A DNA stretch of 64,000 bases. It comes from Sphingomonas_L flavalba_A (lineage in GTDB: Bacteria > Pseudomonadota > Alphaproteobacteria > Sphingomonadales > Sphingomonadaceae). The stretch covers positions 1,364,001 through 1,428,000 of the forward strand of contig NZ_CP180208.1 in the NCBI RefSeq assembly GCF_047553045.1, in the 5' to 3' direction. Both the position numbers and the translations under genes were made by a program. The number at the start of each line of letters is the position of its first letter. Position 1 is the first letter of the stretch. Below the pieces are notes generated by a model, which was not told the origin of the DNA, searched no databases, and saw only the letters and a list, made by a program, of their open reading frames with translations. Below are positions 34,619-42,526 of this stretch, one piece after another.

Positions 34619-36184
34619 ATGGCCGAACCATTCTACATCACCACCGCTATCAGCTATCCCAACGGCCGGCCGCATATCGGCCATGCCTATGAAGCGATTG
34701 CCACCGATGTCGTCGCGCGTTTCCAGCGGATGATGGGTCGCGACGTGCGGTTCCTGACCGGCACCGACGAGCATGGCCTGAAAATGGCGCAGACCGCGCG
34801 CGGGCGCGGGGTGACGCCAAAGCAGCTCGCCGATGAGATGTCCGGCTATTTCAAGGCAATGGATGACCGACTGAATATCAGCTACGACCGGTTCATCCGC
34901 ACCACCGATGCCGATCACCACGCGGCCAGCCAGGCATTGTGGCGGGCGATGGCGGCCAATGGCGACATTTATCCCGGCCGCTATGAAGGCTGGTATTCGG
35001 TGCGCGACGAGGCGTTTTACGACGAGAAGGAACTGATTGCCGGGGACGGGGGCGAGAAGCTGTCGCCGCAGGGCACGCCGGTCGAGTGGACGGTGGAGGA
35101 AAGCTGGTTCTTTCGCCTGTCCGCCTACCAGCAGAAGCTGCTCGACCATTACCGCGCCAACCCGGACTTCATTCGCCCGGAAAGCCGCCGCAACGAGATG
35201 ATCGCCTTCGTCGAGGGCGGGCTGTCCGACCTGTCGGTCTCGCGCACCAGTTTCGACTGGGGCGTGCGGGTGCCGGACAGCGACGACCATGTCATGTATG
35301 TCTGGGTCGACGCGCTGACCAATTACCTGACCGGCGCCGGCTATCCCGATGGCGACTGGGCGAAATGGTGGCCGGCCGACTTGCACGTCATCGGCAAGGA
35401 TATCGTGCGGTTTCACACCGTCTACTGGCCGGCCTTCCTGCTGTCCGCCGGCATCGCGTTGCCGAAGCAGGTGTTCGGCCACGGTTTCCTGCTCCACCGC
35501 GGCGAAAAGATGTCGAAATCGCTCGGCAATGTCGTCGACCCGCTGGAGCTGGCCGAGCATTTCGGTGTCGACGCGCTGCGCTATTTCCTGCTGCGCGAAG
35601 TGGTGTTCGGGCAAGACGGCAGCTATTCCGCCGAAGCGATCGTTACCCGCGTCAACGCCGATCTGGCCAACAGCTTCGGCAATCTGGCGCAGCGGACGCT
35701 GGCGTTCATCGCCAAGAATCTTGACGGCGTAGTGCCGGTGGGCGGACGTGCCGACCCGGCCGATGCGGCGCTGCTTGCCCAGGTTGAGGCCGCTTGCGCG
35801 CAGGAACTTCCCGCTGCTTTCGCCGATCTGGCATTGGCGCAGGGAATAGAGGCGTGGATGCGCGCGGTGTTCGCGTGCAACCAGTATATCGACGCGCAGG
35901 CGCCCTGGGCGCTGCGCAAGACCGACCCGGAGCGGATGACGGCGGTGCTCGCCACGTTGTACCGGGCGATCGGCGACCTGGCGATCGCGATTGCGCCGGT
36001 GGTGCCGGCCGCGTCGGCGACGTTGCTCGACATGATGGGCGTGGCAGAAGGCGAGCGGAGTTATGCCGCGCTGGGCGACAGCGCCGGCCGCCACGCGCGG
36101 ATCGCCGCGTCCGGCTTTCGCCTGTCGCCGCCGGCGCCGGTGTTCCCGCGGCTGGAACTGCCGACGGAGACAGGCGCTGATTGA
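34619..36184 (+). CDS. metG: methionyl-tRNA synthetase
   Basis: Class I aminoacyl-tRNA synthetase. The 521 residues begin MAEPFYITTAISYPNGRPHI; the HIGH motif is PNGRPHIGHAYE and KMSKS is in GEKMSKSLGN. No zinc-knuckle cysteines lie in the connective peptide, so it is the zinc-free alphaproteobacterial type. The C-terminal dimerisation domain of E. coli MetRS is absent. An open frame extends about 220 bases upstream but lies over holB and is not part of the protein. It is followed by tatD with an overlapping TGATG. Confidence 0.97.
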   Translation: MAEPFYITTAISYPNGRPHIGHAYEAIATDVVARFQRMMGRDVRFLTGTDEHGLKMAQTARGRGVTPKQLADEMSGYFKAMDDRLNISYDRFIRTTDADHHAASQALWRAMAANGDIYPGRYEGWYSVRDEAFYDEKELIAGDGGEKLSPQGTPVEWTVEESWFFRLSAYQQKLLDHYRANPDFIRPESRRNEMIAFVEGGLSDLSVSRTSFDWGVRVPDSDDHVMYVWVDALTNYLTGAGYPDGDWAKWWPADLHVIGKDIVRFHTVYWPAFLLSAGIALPKQVFGHGFLLHRGEKMSKSLGNVVDPLELAEHFGVDALRYFLLREVVFGQDGSYSAEAIVTRVNADLANSFGNLAQRTLAFIAKNLDGVVPVGGRADPADAALLAQVEAACAQELPAAFADLALAQGIEAWMRAVFACNQYIDAQAPWALRKTDPERMTAVLATLYRAIGDLAIAIAPVVPAASATLLDMMGVAEGERSYAALGDSAGRHARIAASGFRLSPPAPVFPRLELPTETGAD

Positions 36185-36960
36185 TGTTCATCGATAGCCA
36201 TTGCCACCTGAACTATAAGGGGCTGATCGAGCAGCAGGCGGCGGTGCTCGACAGGGCGCGGGCGGCCGGTGTGACCGGGATGCTGAACATCGCGACACGG
36301 GAAACCGAATGGGACGCGGTGCTTGCCACCGCCGAGCGCGAGGCGGATGTCTGGGCGACGGTTGGCATCCACCCGCATGAAGCGGACGACCACAGCCATG
36401 TCGACACCGCGCGGCTGGTCGTGCGGGCGGCCCACCCACGGGTGATCGGCATCGGCGAGACCGGGCTGGATTATTATTACGACCACAGCGACCGTGCCCG
36501 GCAGCAAGCGAATTTTCGCGCCCATATTGCCGCTGCGCGCGAAACCGGCCTGCCGCTGATCGTCCATACCCGCGATGCCGAGGCGGATACCGCCGAAATT
36601 CTGGCCGAGGAGATGGGGAAGGGGGCTTATCGCGGCGTCATCCACTGCTTCACCGCCAGCGCAGATTTCGCCGACAAGGCATTGGCATTGGGGCTTTATA
36701 TCTCCATATCCGGGATCGTGACCTTCAGGAACGCCACGGCCTTGCAGGAAACGGCGGCACGGTTGCCCGCTAACCGGCTGCTGATCGAAACGGATTCGCC
36801 GTTTCTTGCGCCGGTGCCGCATCGCGGCAAGCCGTGCGAGCCGGCCTTCGTGGCTGACACGGCGCGATTCCTGGCCGCGCTGCGCGGGGTGCCTGTTGCC
36901 GAACTGGGGGCGGAGACGGCGGATAATTTCAGGGCGTTGTTCACGAAGGCGGCGGCGTGA
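36184..36960 (+). CDS. TatD family hydrolase (YcfH-like)
   Basis: Metal-dependent hydrolase of the amidohydrolase superfamily with DNase activity in characterised members. The 258 residues show MFIDSHCHLNY (metal ligands), VGIHPHEADDHS, IGETGLDYYYDHSD, LPLIVHTRDAEADT, GVIHCFTAS and the final LLIETDSPFLAPVPHRG. Placement next to metG is usual in bacteria (YcfH follows holB in E. coli). ATG 36184 overlaps the metG stop; an in-frame TTG is three bases before. Confidence 0.95.
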   Translation: MFIDSHCHLNYKGLIEQQAAVLDRARAAGVTGMLNIATRETEWDAVLATAEREADVWATVGIHPHEADDHSHVDTARLVVRAAHPRVIGIGETGLDYYYDHSDRARQQANFRAHIAAARETGLPLIVHTRDAEADTAEILAEEMGKGAYRGVIHCFTASADFADKALALGLYISISGIVTFRNATALQETAARLPANRLLIETDSPFLAPVPHRGKPCEPAFVADTARFLAALRGVPVAELGAETADNFRALFTKAAA

Positions 36961-37721
36961 AGCTGCGCATTCTGGGTTGCGGCACATCGTCTGGCGTGCC
37001 GCGTATCGGCAATGACTGGGGCGCCTGCGACCCCGCAGAGCCGCGCAACCGCCGCCGCCGCGCCTCAATATTGATTGAAACGGCACAGAGCCGGGTACTG
37101 GTCGACACCACGCCGGACATGCGCGAACAACTGCTCGACGCCGCTGTCGCCGACATCGACGCGGTGCTGTGGACCCATGACCATGCCGACCATTGTCACG
37201 GCATCGACGATCTGCGGCAGCTCTACCACGCGCGCGGACGGCCGGTTGTCGGCTATGCGCGGCCGCAGACGCTGGCGTCGCTGCGCCACCGCTTCGCTTA
37301 TGCGTTCGACGGCAAGGGCGATTACCCGCCCAGCGTCGACGGACGGACATTGCCGGACAGGCTGACCATCGGCGACCTCGACATTCAGATCGTCGACCAG
37401 CCGCACGGGACGATCACCTCCGCTGGTATTCTGTTCACAAGTGGTGAGAAGTCCATTGCCTACGCGACAGATTTCAATGAACTAACCGATGAAATGGCGG
37501 CGCTGTACGCTGGTGCGGACATCTGGGTGGTCGATGCGTTGCGGCATCGGCCGCATCCAACCCACCCGAACCTGGCGGCAACGTTGGGCTGGATCGCGCG
37601 GTTGCGGCCGGGGCGGGCGATCCTGACCCACATGGATCAGTCGATGGACTACGCAACGCTGGAGGCCATGTTGCCGGCTGGCGTGGCGCCCGGTTACGAC
37701 GGGCTGGAGGCCGAAGCATGA
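36957..37721 (+). CDS. MBL-fold metallo-hydrolase (PhnP-like)
   Basis: A 254-residue metallo-beta-lactamase-fold protein with the zinc motif THDHADH (His74, His76, Asp78, His79), LRILGCGTSSGVPRIGNDWG at the start, the late YATDFNEL and AILTHMDQSMDY. The opening motif matches the PhnP (phosphoribosyl cyclic phosphodiesterase)/RNase Z-like subgroup. There is no phosphonate cluster nearby, so a phosphodiesterase role in nucleotide metabolism is more likely than C-P lyase work. GTG 36957 overlaps the tatD stop as GTGA. Confidence 0.88.
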   Translation: MKLRILGCGTSSGVPRIGNDWGACDPAEPRNRRRRASILIETAQSRVLVDTTPDMREQLLDAAVADIDAVLWTHDHADHCHGIDDLRQLYHARGRPVVGYARPQTLASLRHRFAYAFDGKGDYPPSVDGRTLPDRLTIGDLDIQIVDQPHGTITSAGILFTSGEKSIAYATDFNELTDEMAALYAGADIWVVDALRHRPHPTHPNLAATLGWIARLRPGRAILTHMDQSMDYATLEAMLPAGVAPGYDGLEAEA

Positions 37722-38317
37722 ACGAAGACCAGTCGCTCCAACTCGTCTGGCTGATCGGCGCGCTGATCCTCGTCGGCAGCGGCCTGATCGTCCGGCGGAT
37801 GCCGTTTGGCCAGACGTTGAAACTGGTTGCCGCATGGGTCGGTATTTTCGGCGTCGGGCTGGTCATCGTCAGCTTTCGGGGTGAATTGACCGACCTGTGG
37901 CACCGGGTGGCCGGCGACCTGAGCGGCAGCCAGACCGTTGGCAACACGTTGCGCCTGCCGATGAGCGATGACGGCCATTTCTGGGTTTCGGCCAGCGTCA
38001 ACGGGCATAGCCAGCGCTTCCTGATCGACAGCGGCGCGACGACGACGGCCTTGTCGGCCGGGACCGCGCGCGCCGCCGGTGTCACGATTGACGATGGCGC
38101 GCTGCCGGTGCTGCTGAACACCGCCAACGGTGTGGTCCGTGCGCGACGCGGGCGGGCGGAACGCTTCGTCGTCGGGCCGATCACCGCGCGCGACCTGCCG
38201 GTGGTCATCGCGGCGGAGTTTGGGGATACCAACGTCATTGGCATGAATTTCCTGAGCACGCTCAAATCCTGGCGGGTCGAGGGGCGATCGTTGGTTCTGG
38301 AGCCGCGAGGGGGCTGA
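37718..38317 (+). CDS. retropepsin-like aspartic protease, membrane anchored
   Basis: 199 residues with two N-terminal hydrophobic spans (about 8-26 and 34-53) and a clan AA domain: FLIDSGATTTALS (catalytic Asp104), NTANGVVRARRG and the terminal NVIGMNFLSTLKSWRVEG. This resembles bacterial retropepsin-like proteins of the TIGR02281 kind, whose targets are mostly unknown. The domain would face the periplasm. ATGA overlap with the preceding gene places it in the rlpA-to-mazG operon. Confidence 0.85.
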   Translation: MNEDQSLQLVWLIGALILVGSGLIVRRMPFGQTLKLVAAWVGIFGVGLVIVSFRGELTDLWHRVAGDLSGSQTVGNTLRLPMSDDGHFWVSASVNGHSQRFLIDSGATTTALSAGTARAAGVTIDDGALPVLLNTANGVVRARRGRAERFVVGPITARDLPVVIAAEFGDTNVIGMNFLSTLKSWRVEGRSLVLEPRGG

Positions 38318-38329
38318 GGAGAGCAAGAG

Positions 38330-38352
38330 ATATTTTACATAATGTATATTAT
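38330..38352. promoter_or_regulatory. AT-rich palindrome upstream of mazG
   Basis: ATATTTTACAT (38330-38340), a central A (38341) and ATGTATATTAT (38342-38352) form an inverted repeat with nine of eleven positions matching, including a perfect TACAT/ATGTA core. It is the only AT-rich stretch in this operon, lying in the 46-base gap before mazG. A -10-like TATATT is inside it. It may be an operator/promoter; the protein is unknown. Confidence 0.4.
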
Positions 38353-38363
38353 CGGACTTTGAT

Positions 38364-39137
38364 ATGACGGATAAAACGGCGCCCCCTCTCGGCGATCTGG
38401 TGGCGATCATGGCGCGGTTGCGCGATCCGCAGGGCGGCTGCCCGTGGGACGTGCAGCAGGATTTCGCATCGATCGCGCCGTACACGATCGAGGAAGCTTA
38501 TGAGGTTGCCGACGCGATCGCCCGCGACGACATGGCGGCGCTGAAGGACGAGCTTGGCGACCTGTTGCTGCAGGTCGTGTTCCATGCGCGGATGGCCGAG
38601 GAAGCCGGCCAGTTCGCGATCGCCGACGTGATCGCCGCGATCTGCGCCAAGATGGTCCGTCGCCACCCGCATGTATTCGGCGAGCGTACCGCCGACGCCG
38701 CCGCGGTTCGCGACAGCTGGGAAACCATCAAGGCTGGCGAACGCCGCGCCGCGTCCGACGACGCCAGCGCGCTGGCCGGTGTCGCGCTGGCCCTGCCGGC
38801 GCTGCTCCGCGCGGAGAAGCTGCAGAAGCGCGCCGCTCGCACCGGTTTCGACTGGCCCGACGCCGACGGCCCGCACGCGAAGATTCTTGAGGAACTGAGG
38901 GAAGTCGACGCGGCCGAGGACGACGCGGCGCGGGTTGACGAGGTCGGCGACCTCCTGTTCGCGGCGGTTAACTTCGCACGCCATCTGAATATCGACCCCG
39001 AAGCGGCCCTGCGCCGGGCGAATGCCAAATTCGAGCGGCGGTTCCGGGCGATGGAGGTGAACGCGGGACAGGCATTCAGTGCCTTGCCGCTGGAGGACAA
39101 GGAACGGCTGTGGGTTGCGGCGAAGGCGGCGGAGTAG
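38364..39137 (+). CDS. mazG: nucleoside triphosphate pyrophosphohydrolase MazG
   Basis: Hydrolyses noncanonical or excess NTPs to NMP and pyrophosphate. The 257 residues have two MazG domains: the first with GGCPWDVQQDF, TIEEAYEVADA and DELGDLLLQVVFHARM, the second with EVGDLLFAAVNFARHLNID and ANAKFERRFRAMEV. Size and motifs fit the long form. It is transcribed away from hflX, with which it converges, and may have its own promoter in the AT-rich gap upstream. Confidence 0.95.
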   Translation: MTDKTAPPLGDLVAIMARLRDPQGGCPWDVQQDFASIAPYTIEEAYEVADAIARDDMAALKDELGDLLLQVVFHARMAEEAGQFAIADVIAAICAKMVRRHPHVFGERTADAAAVRDSWETIKAGERRAASDDASALAGVALALPALLRAEKLQKRAARTGFDWPDADGPHAKILEELREVDAAEDDAARVDEVGDLLFAAVNFARHLNIDPEAALRRANAKFERRFRAMEVNAGQAFSALPLEDKERLWVAAKAAE

Positions 39138-39195
39138 ACGCGCTGATGGATTGCCCTGGCCCTGCGGCGCGCGCCATGACAGCGAGTGAGCGGTT

Positions 39196-40518
39196 TTAAG
39201 ACGCCTGTGCTGTCGTCCGGCCCGCCCGGCGGGCGTTGAAACGGTGCCAGTCGGCATCGGACAGGCGGACGTCAACATGGACGCGCGTATCGCTGGCGGT
39301 GCTGGCCAGCACTTCGCCATGGGCGTGAAGCCAGGCAAGCGCGGCGCCGTCTGCACTGTCGAGATCGACATGGCGGACACGGTTGGCGGCGGTCAGCCGG
39401 GTGCTGGCGGTTGCGCGAAGGGCGTCGACCCCGGCCCCGGTCAACGCCGAGACCAGCACGACATCATCCCGTCGCGCCGCGATGTTGGCCAGCGCCTCCG
39501 CCTGTTCCGGCGCCAACAGGTCGATCTTGTTCCACGCTTCGATCCGGGGCGCGCCCCCTTCCCCGCCGGCACCGATTTCGGTTAGAACCCGCTCGACGTC
39601 AGCAGCCTGCGCGTCGCTGTCCGGGTGCGACAGATCGCGGACATGGACAATCAGATCGGCGGAGATCACCTCCTCCAGCGTCGCGCGGAAGGCGGCGACG
39701 AGCTGGGTCGGCAGATCGGAGACGAAACCGACGGTGTCCGACAGGATCGCCTTGTCGATACCGGGCAGCGTGATCTGCCGCATCGTCGGGTCCAGCGTGG
39801 CGAACAACAGGTCTTGCGCCATGACGTCAGCGCCGGTCATCCGATTGAAAAGCGTTGATTTTCCGGCGTTTGTGTAGCCGACGAGCGCGATCACCGGCCA
39901 GGGCGCGCGCTGACGCCGGTCACGGTGCAGGCCACGGGTGCGAGCGACGGTTTCCAGTTCACGCCGGAGCCGCGCCATCCGGTCGCGGATCAGCCGCCGG
40001 TCGGCCTCGATCTGGGTTTCGCCCGGCCCACCGAGGAAGCCGAAGCCGCCGCGCTGCCGTTCCAGGTGGGTCCAGCTTCGCACCAGCCGGCCGGCCTGAT
40101 AGTCGAGATGGGCGAGTTCGACCTGGAGCCGCCCTTCGGCGGTGGCCGCCCGTTCTCCGAAAATCTCGAGGATCAGGCCGGTGCGGTCGATGACCTTGGC
40201 ACTAAACGCCTTTTCGAGGTTGCGCTGCTGGATCGGGGTGACGGCACCGTCGACGATGACCAGTTCCGCCTCCGCCATGCGTGCCAGCGTTGCAATCTGT
40301 TCGACCTGGCCGCTGCCGAACAGCGTTGCCGCCTTGGGCGCGCGCAGCCTGAGCGCGATGCGGTCGCGCACGTCGATACCGATCGCGGCGGCAAGGCCCG
40401 CGGCCTCGTCCAGCCGCGCGTCGGCGCCACGCCCCCCGCCCGCCCCGATATCGGGATAGGCTAGGATCGCGCGCGCGCCACGGGCGAAGTCATCGGCCTG
40501 CCGGTTGAATCCGCTCAA
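39196..40518 (-). CDS. hflX: GTPase HflX
   Basis: Ribosome-associated GTPase that splits or rescues stalled 70S particles, notably under stress. The 440 residues contain the N-terminal HflX domain (VDGAVTPIQQRNLEK, GLILEIFGERAATAEG), GFLGGPGETQIEADRRLI and the G domain with VGYTNAGKSTLFN, DTVGFVSDLP and NKID. It starts at a TTG that overlaps the hfq stop (TTGA). hfq-hflX is conserved across proteobacteria. Confidence 0.96.
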   Translation of the reverse strand: MSGFNRQADDFARGARAILAYPDIGAGGGRGADARLDEAAGLAAAIGIDVRDRIALRLRAPKAATLFGSGQVEQIATLARMAEAELVIVDGAVTPIQQRNLEKAFSAKVIDRTGLILEIFGERAATAEGRLQVELAHLDYQAGRLVRSWTHLERQRGGFGFLGGPGETQIEADRRLIRDRMARLRRELETVARTRGLHRDRRQRAPWPVIALVGYTNAGKSTLFNRMTGADVMAQDLLFATLDPTMRQITLPGIDKAILSDTVGFVSDLPTQLVAAFRATLEEVISADLIVHVRDLSHPDSDAQAADVERVLTEIGAGGEGGAPRIEAWNKIDLLAPEQAEALANIAARRDDVVLVSALTGAGVDALRATASTRLTAANRVRHVDLDSADGAALAWLHAHGEVLASTASDTRVHVDVRLSDADWHRFNARRAGRTTAQAS

Positions 40519-41000
40519 TCGGCGTCCTCGCCCTCCGCCGCCAGATTCAGCGGATGGGCCGGTTGCACGGTGGAGATCGCGTGCTTGTAGACAAGCTGGG
40601 TCATGCCGTCGCGCTGGAGCAGCATGCAGAACAGGTCGAACGCGGCGATCACGCCCTGCAGCATCACGCCGTTGACGAGGAACATCGTCACCGGCTCATC
40701 GGAGCGGCGCACGGCGTTCAGGAAGACGTCCTGCAGCAGCACCGGTTTGCGCTGGCCGTCCTCGAACGCCTTTTCGATCGGCGCGAAGTCCATCGGCTGC
40801 GCCGGCATCACCGTCGAGATCGCATGTTTGTAAACGAGCTGGGCATTGCCGTCGCGGCGCAGGAGCACCGAAAAATTGTCGAACCAGGTGATGATTCCCT
40901 GCAGTTTGACTCCCTTGACCAGGAACATCGTCACCGGGGTTTTGGATTTTCTGAGGGAGTTCAGGAAAATATCCTGAAGATTGTTGGTCTTTTCGGCCAC
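40515..41000 (-). CDS. hfq: RNA chaperone Hfq with two tandem Sm domains
   Basis: 161 residues made of two Hfq repeats, about 8-66 and 88-147. Each has a DIFLN/DVFLN start, a VTMFLVxGVxLQG strand, FDNF/FDLF and the family-defining YKHAISTV (residues 57-64 and 138-145). E. coli Hfq has one domain and forms a hexamer; the duplication implies a three-subunit ring (inference). Such tandem Hfq proteins are known from Novosphingobium and other sphingomonads. GTG 41000, preceded by CGGAG, is preferred to a more upstream in-frame ATG at 41075. The gene sits between ntrX and hflX, the usual alphaproteobacterial position. Confidence 0.95.
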   Translation of the reverse strand: MAEKTNNLQDIFLNSLRKSKTPVTMFLVKGVKLQGIITWFDNFSVLLRRDGNAQLVYKHAISTVMPAQPMDFAPIEKAFEDGQRKPVLLQDVFLNAVRRSDEPVTMFLVNGVMLQGVIAAFDLFCMLLQRDGMTQLVYKHAISTVQPAHPLNLAAEGEDAD

Positions 41001-41128
41001 TGCCGTTGCTCCGGTTGTTGGCGAGCCTTTTGGCCCGCTGGGTCGCGTTTTCGTCAACGTCTTCGCCGGACGCAACGGTCCGGCCGCCCCTAGATAGGAC
41101 GGCGGACCGGGTTCGTCACCCCGCCTTG

Positions 41129-42511
41129 CTATTCGTCGTCGCGCGGATCGGACAGGCCGAGGACCTTCAACTTGCGGTGGAGGGCGGAACGCTCCATGCC
41201 GATGAAGTGCGCGGTACGTGAGATATTGCCGGAAAAGCGGCGGATCTGGATGCGCAGATATTCGCGTTCGAACGTTTCCCGCGCTTCACGCAGCGGCGCG
41301 CCCATGATGGCGCTGGTTGTTGCGCCCCCGCTGATCTGCGGCTGATCGCCCATGATTTCCGGCGGCAGCATGTCGATGTCGATCCGGCCGATCCGGTCGC
41401 CCGGCGCCATGATGATCGTCCGTTCAACGATGTTGCGGAGCTGGCGGACGTTGCCCGGCCAGTCATAGGCCTGGAGGGCGGCGACCGCGTCGTCGGCGAT
41501 GCCCGGTGTCGGCACCCGCCGTTCCGCCGCGTAGCGGGCGACGAAATGATCGACCAGCGGCGGAATATCCTCGCGCCGTTCGGTGAGCGGCGGCAGGCGG
41601 ATCGGCACGACGTTCAACCGGTAATACAGGTCTTCGCGGAAGCGGCCGGCGCCGATCTCCTCCGCCAGCCCGCGCGCGGTGGAGGAGACGACGCGGACGT
41701 CGACCTTGACCATCCGTTGCCCGCCGACGCGCATGAAGCTCTGGTCGGTCAGCACGCGCAGGATTTTGCCCTGCGTCGGCAGCGGCATGTCGGCGATCTC
41801 GTCGAGGAACAGGGTGCCGCCATGGGCCTGTTCGAACAGGCCCGGACGGGACAGTTCGCCGCCCTCCTCCACGCCGAACAGTTCTTCCTCCACCCGTTCC
41901 GGGGTCATCCGCGCCGCGCTGACGACGATGAACGGCGCGTCCGCGCGTGTGCTCCACGAATGGAGCAGGCGCGCGGCGACCTCTTTGCCGACACCGGCCG
42001 GGCCGGTGATAAGCACCCGGCTGCCGGTTTGCGCCACGCGTTTCAGCGTCGCGCGGACGCTGTTGATCAGCGAGGAACTGCCGGTCAGTTCCTCCCCCAG
42101 CCCGATCTGCGCCTTCAGCGCCGCATTCTCGCGCTGCAGCCGTTCGGTTTCGGTGGCGCGACGGACCAGATGGAGTAGGCGTTCGGCCTCGAACGGCTTT
42201 TCGATGAAATCGGCGGCGCCCCGGCCGACGGCGGCAACGGCGGTGTCGATATTGCCGTGGCCGGAAATGACCAGAACCGGGATCGTCGGGTCGCGGCGCT
42301 TGATCTCTTCGAGCAGATCGAGCCCGTCGAGCTTCGAGCCTTGCAGCCAGACGTCGAGCAGCGCCAGCGATGGTCGGCGTTCGTCGATCGCGGCGAGTGC
42401 GGCATCGCTGTCCGCCGCCACGCGGGTGCTGTACCCTTCGTCTTCCAGCACGCCGGCCACAAGTTCGCGAATATCGCGCTCGTCATCGACTATGAGGATA
42501 TCCAGGGCCAT
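41129..42511 (-). CDS. ntrX: nitrogen-response regulator NtrX
   Basis: Response regulator of the NtrY/NtrX system. The 460 residues have a receiver (ILIVDDERDIREL; phosphoacceptor Asp in LALLDVWLQGSKLDG), an AAA+ domain (ITGPAGVGKEVAARL, GGTLFLDEIADMP) and a C-terminal Fis-type helix-turn-helix (NISRTAHFIGMERSALHRKL). The sigma54-contact motif GAFTGA is missing: the matching loop reads VEEGGELSRPGL. That is normal for alphaproteobacterial NtrX, which controls genes outside strict sigma54 dependence. It starts 15 bases after ntrY. Confidence 0.95.
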   Translation of the reverse strand: MALDILIVDDERDIRELVAGVLEDEGYSTRVAADSDAALAAIDERRPSLALLDVWLQGSKLDGLDLLEEIKRRDPTIPVLVISGHGNIDTAVAAVGRGAADFIEKPFEAERLLHLVRRATETERLQRENAALKAQIGLGEELTGSSSLINSVRATLKRVAQTGSRVLITGPAGVGKEVAARLLHSWSTRADAPFIVVSAARMTPERVEEELFGVEEGGELSRPGLFEQAHGGTLFLDEIADMPLPTQGKILRVLTDQSFMRVGGQRMVKVDVRVVSSTARGLAEEIGAGRFREDLYYRLNVVPIRLPPLTERREDIPPLVDHFVARYAAERRVPTPGIADDAVAALQAYDWPGNVRQLRNIVERTIIMAPGDRIGRIDIDMLPPEIMGDQPQISGGATTSAIMGAPLREARETFEREYLRIQIRRFSGNISRTAHFIGMERSALHRKLKVLGLSDPRDDE

Positions 42512-42526
42512 GGTTTCAATCCGCCT

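Noticed and set aside
41129..42511. Missing GAFTGA in NtrX
   Set aside because: This is usual for alphaproteobacterial NtrX, so it is not a defect.
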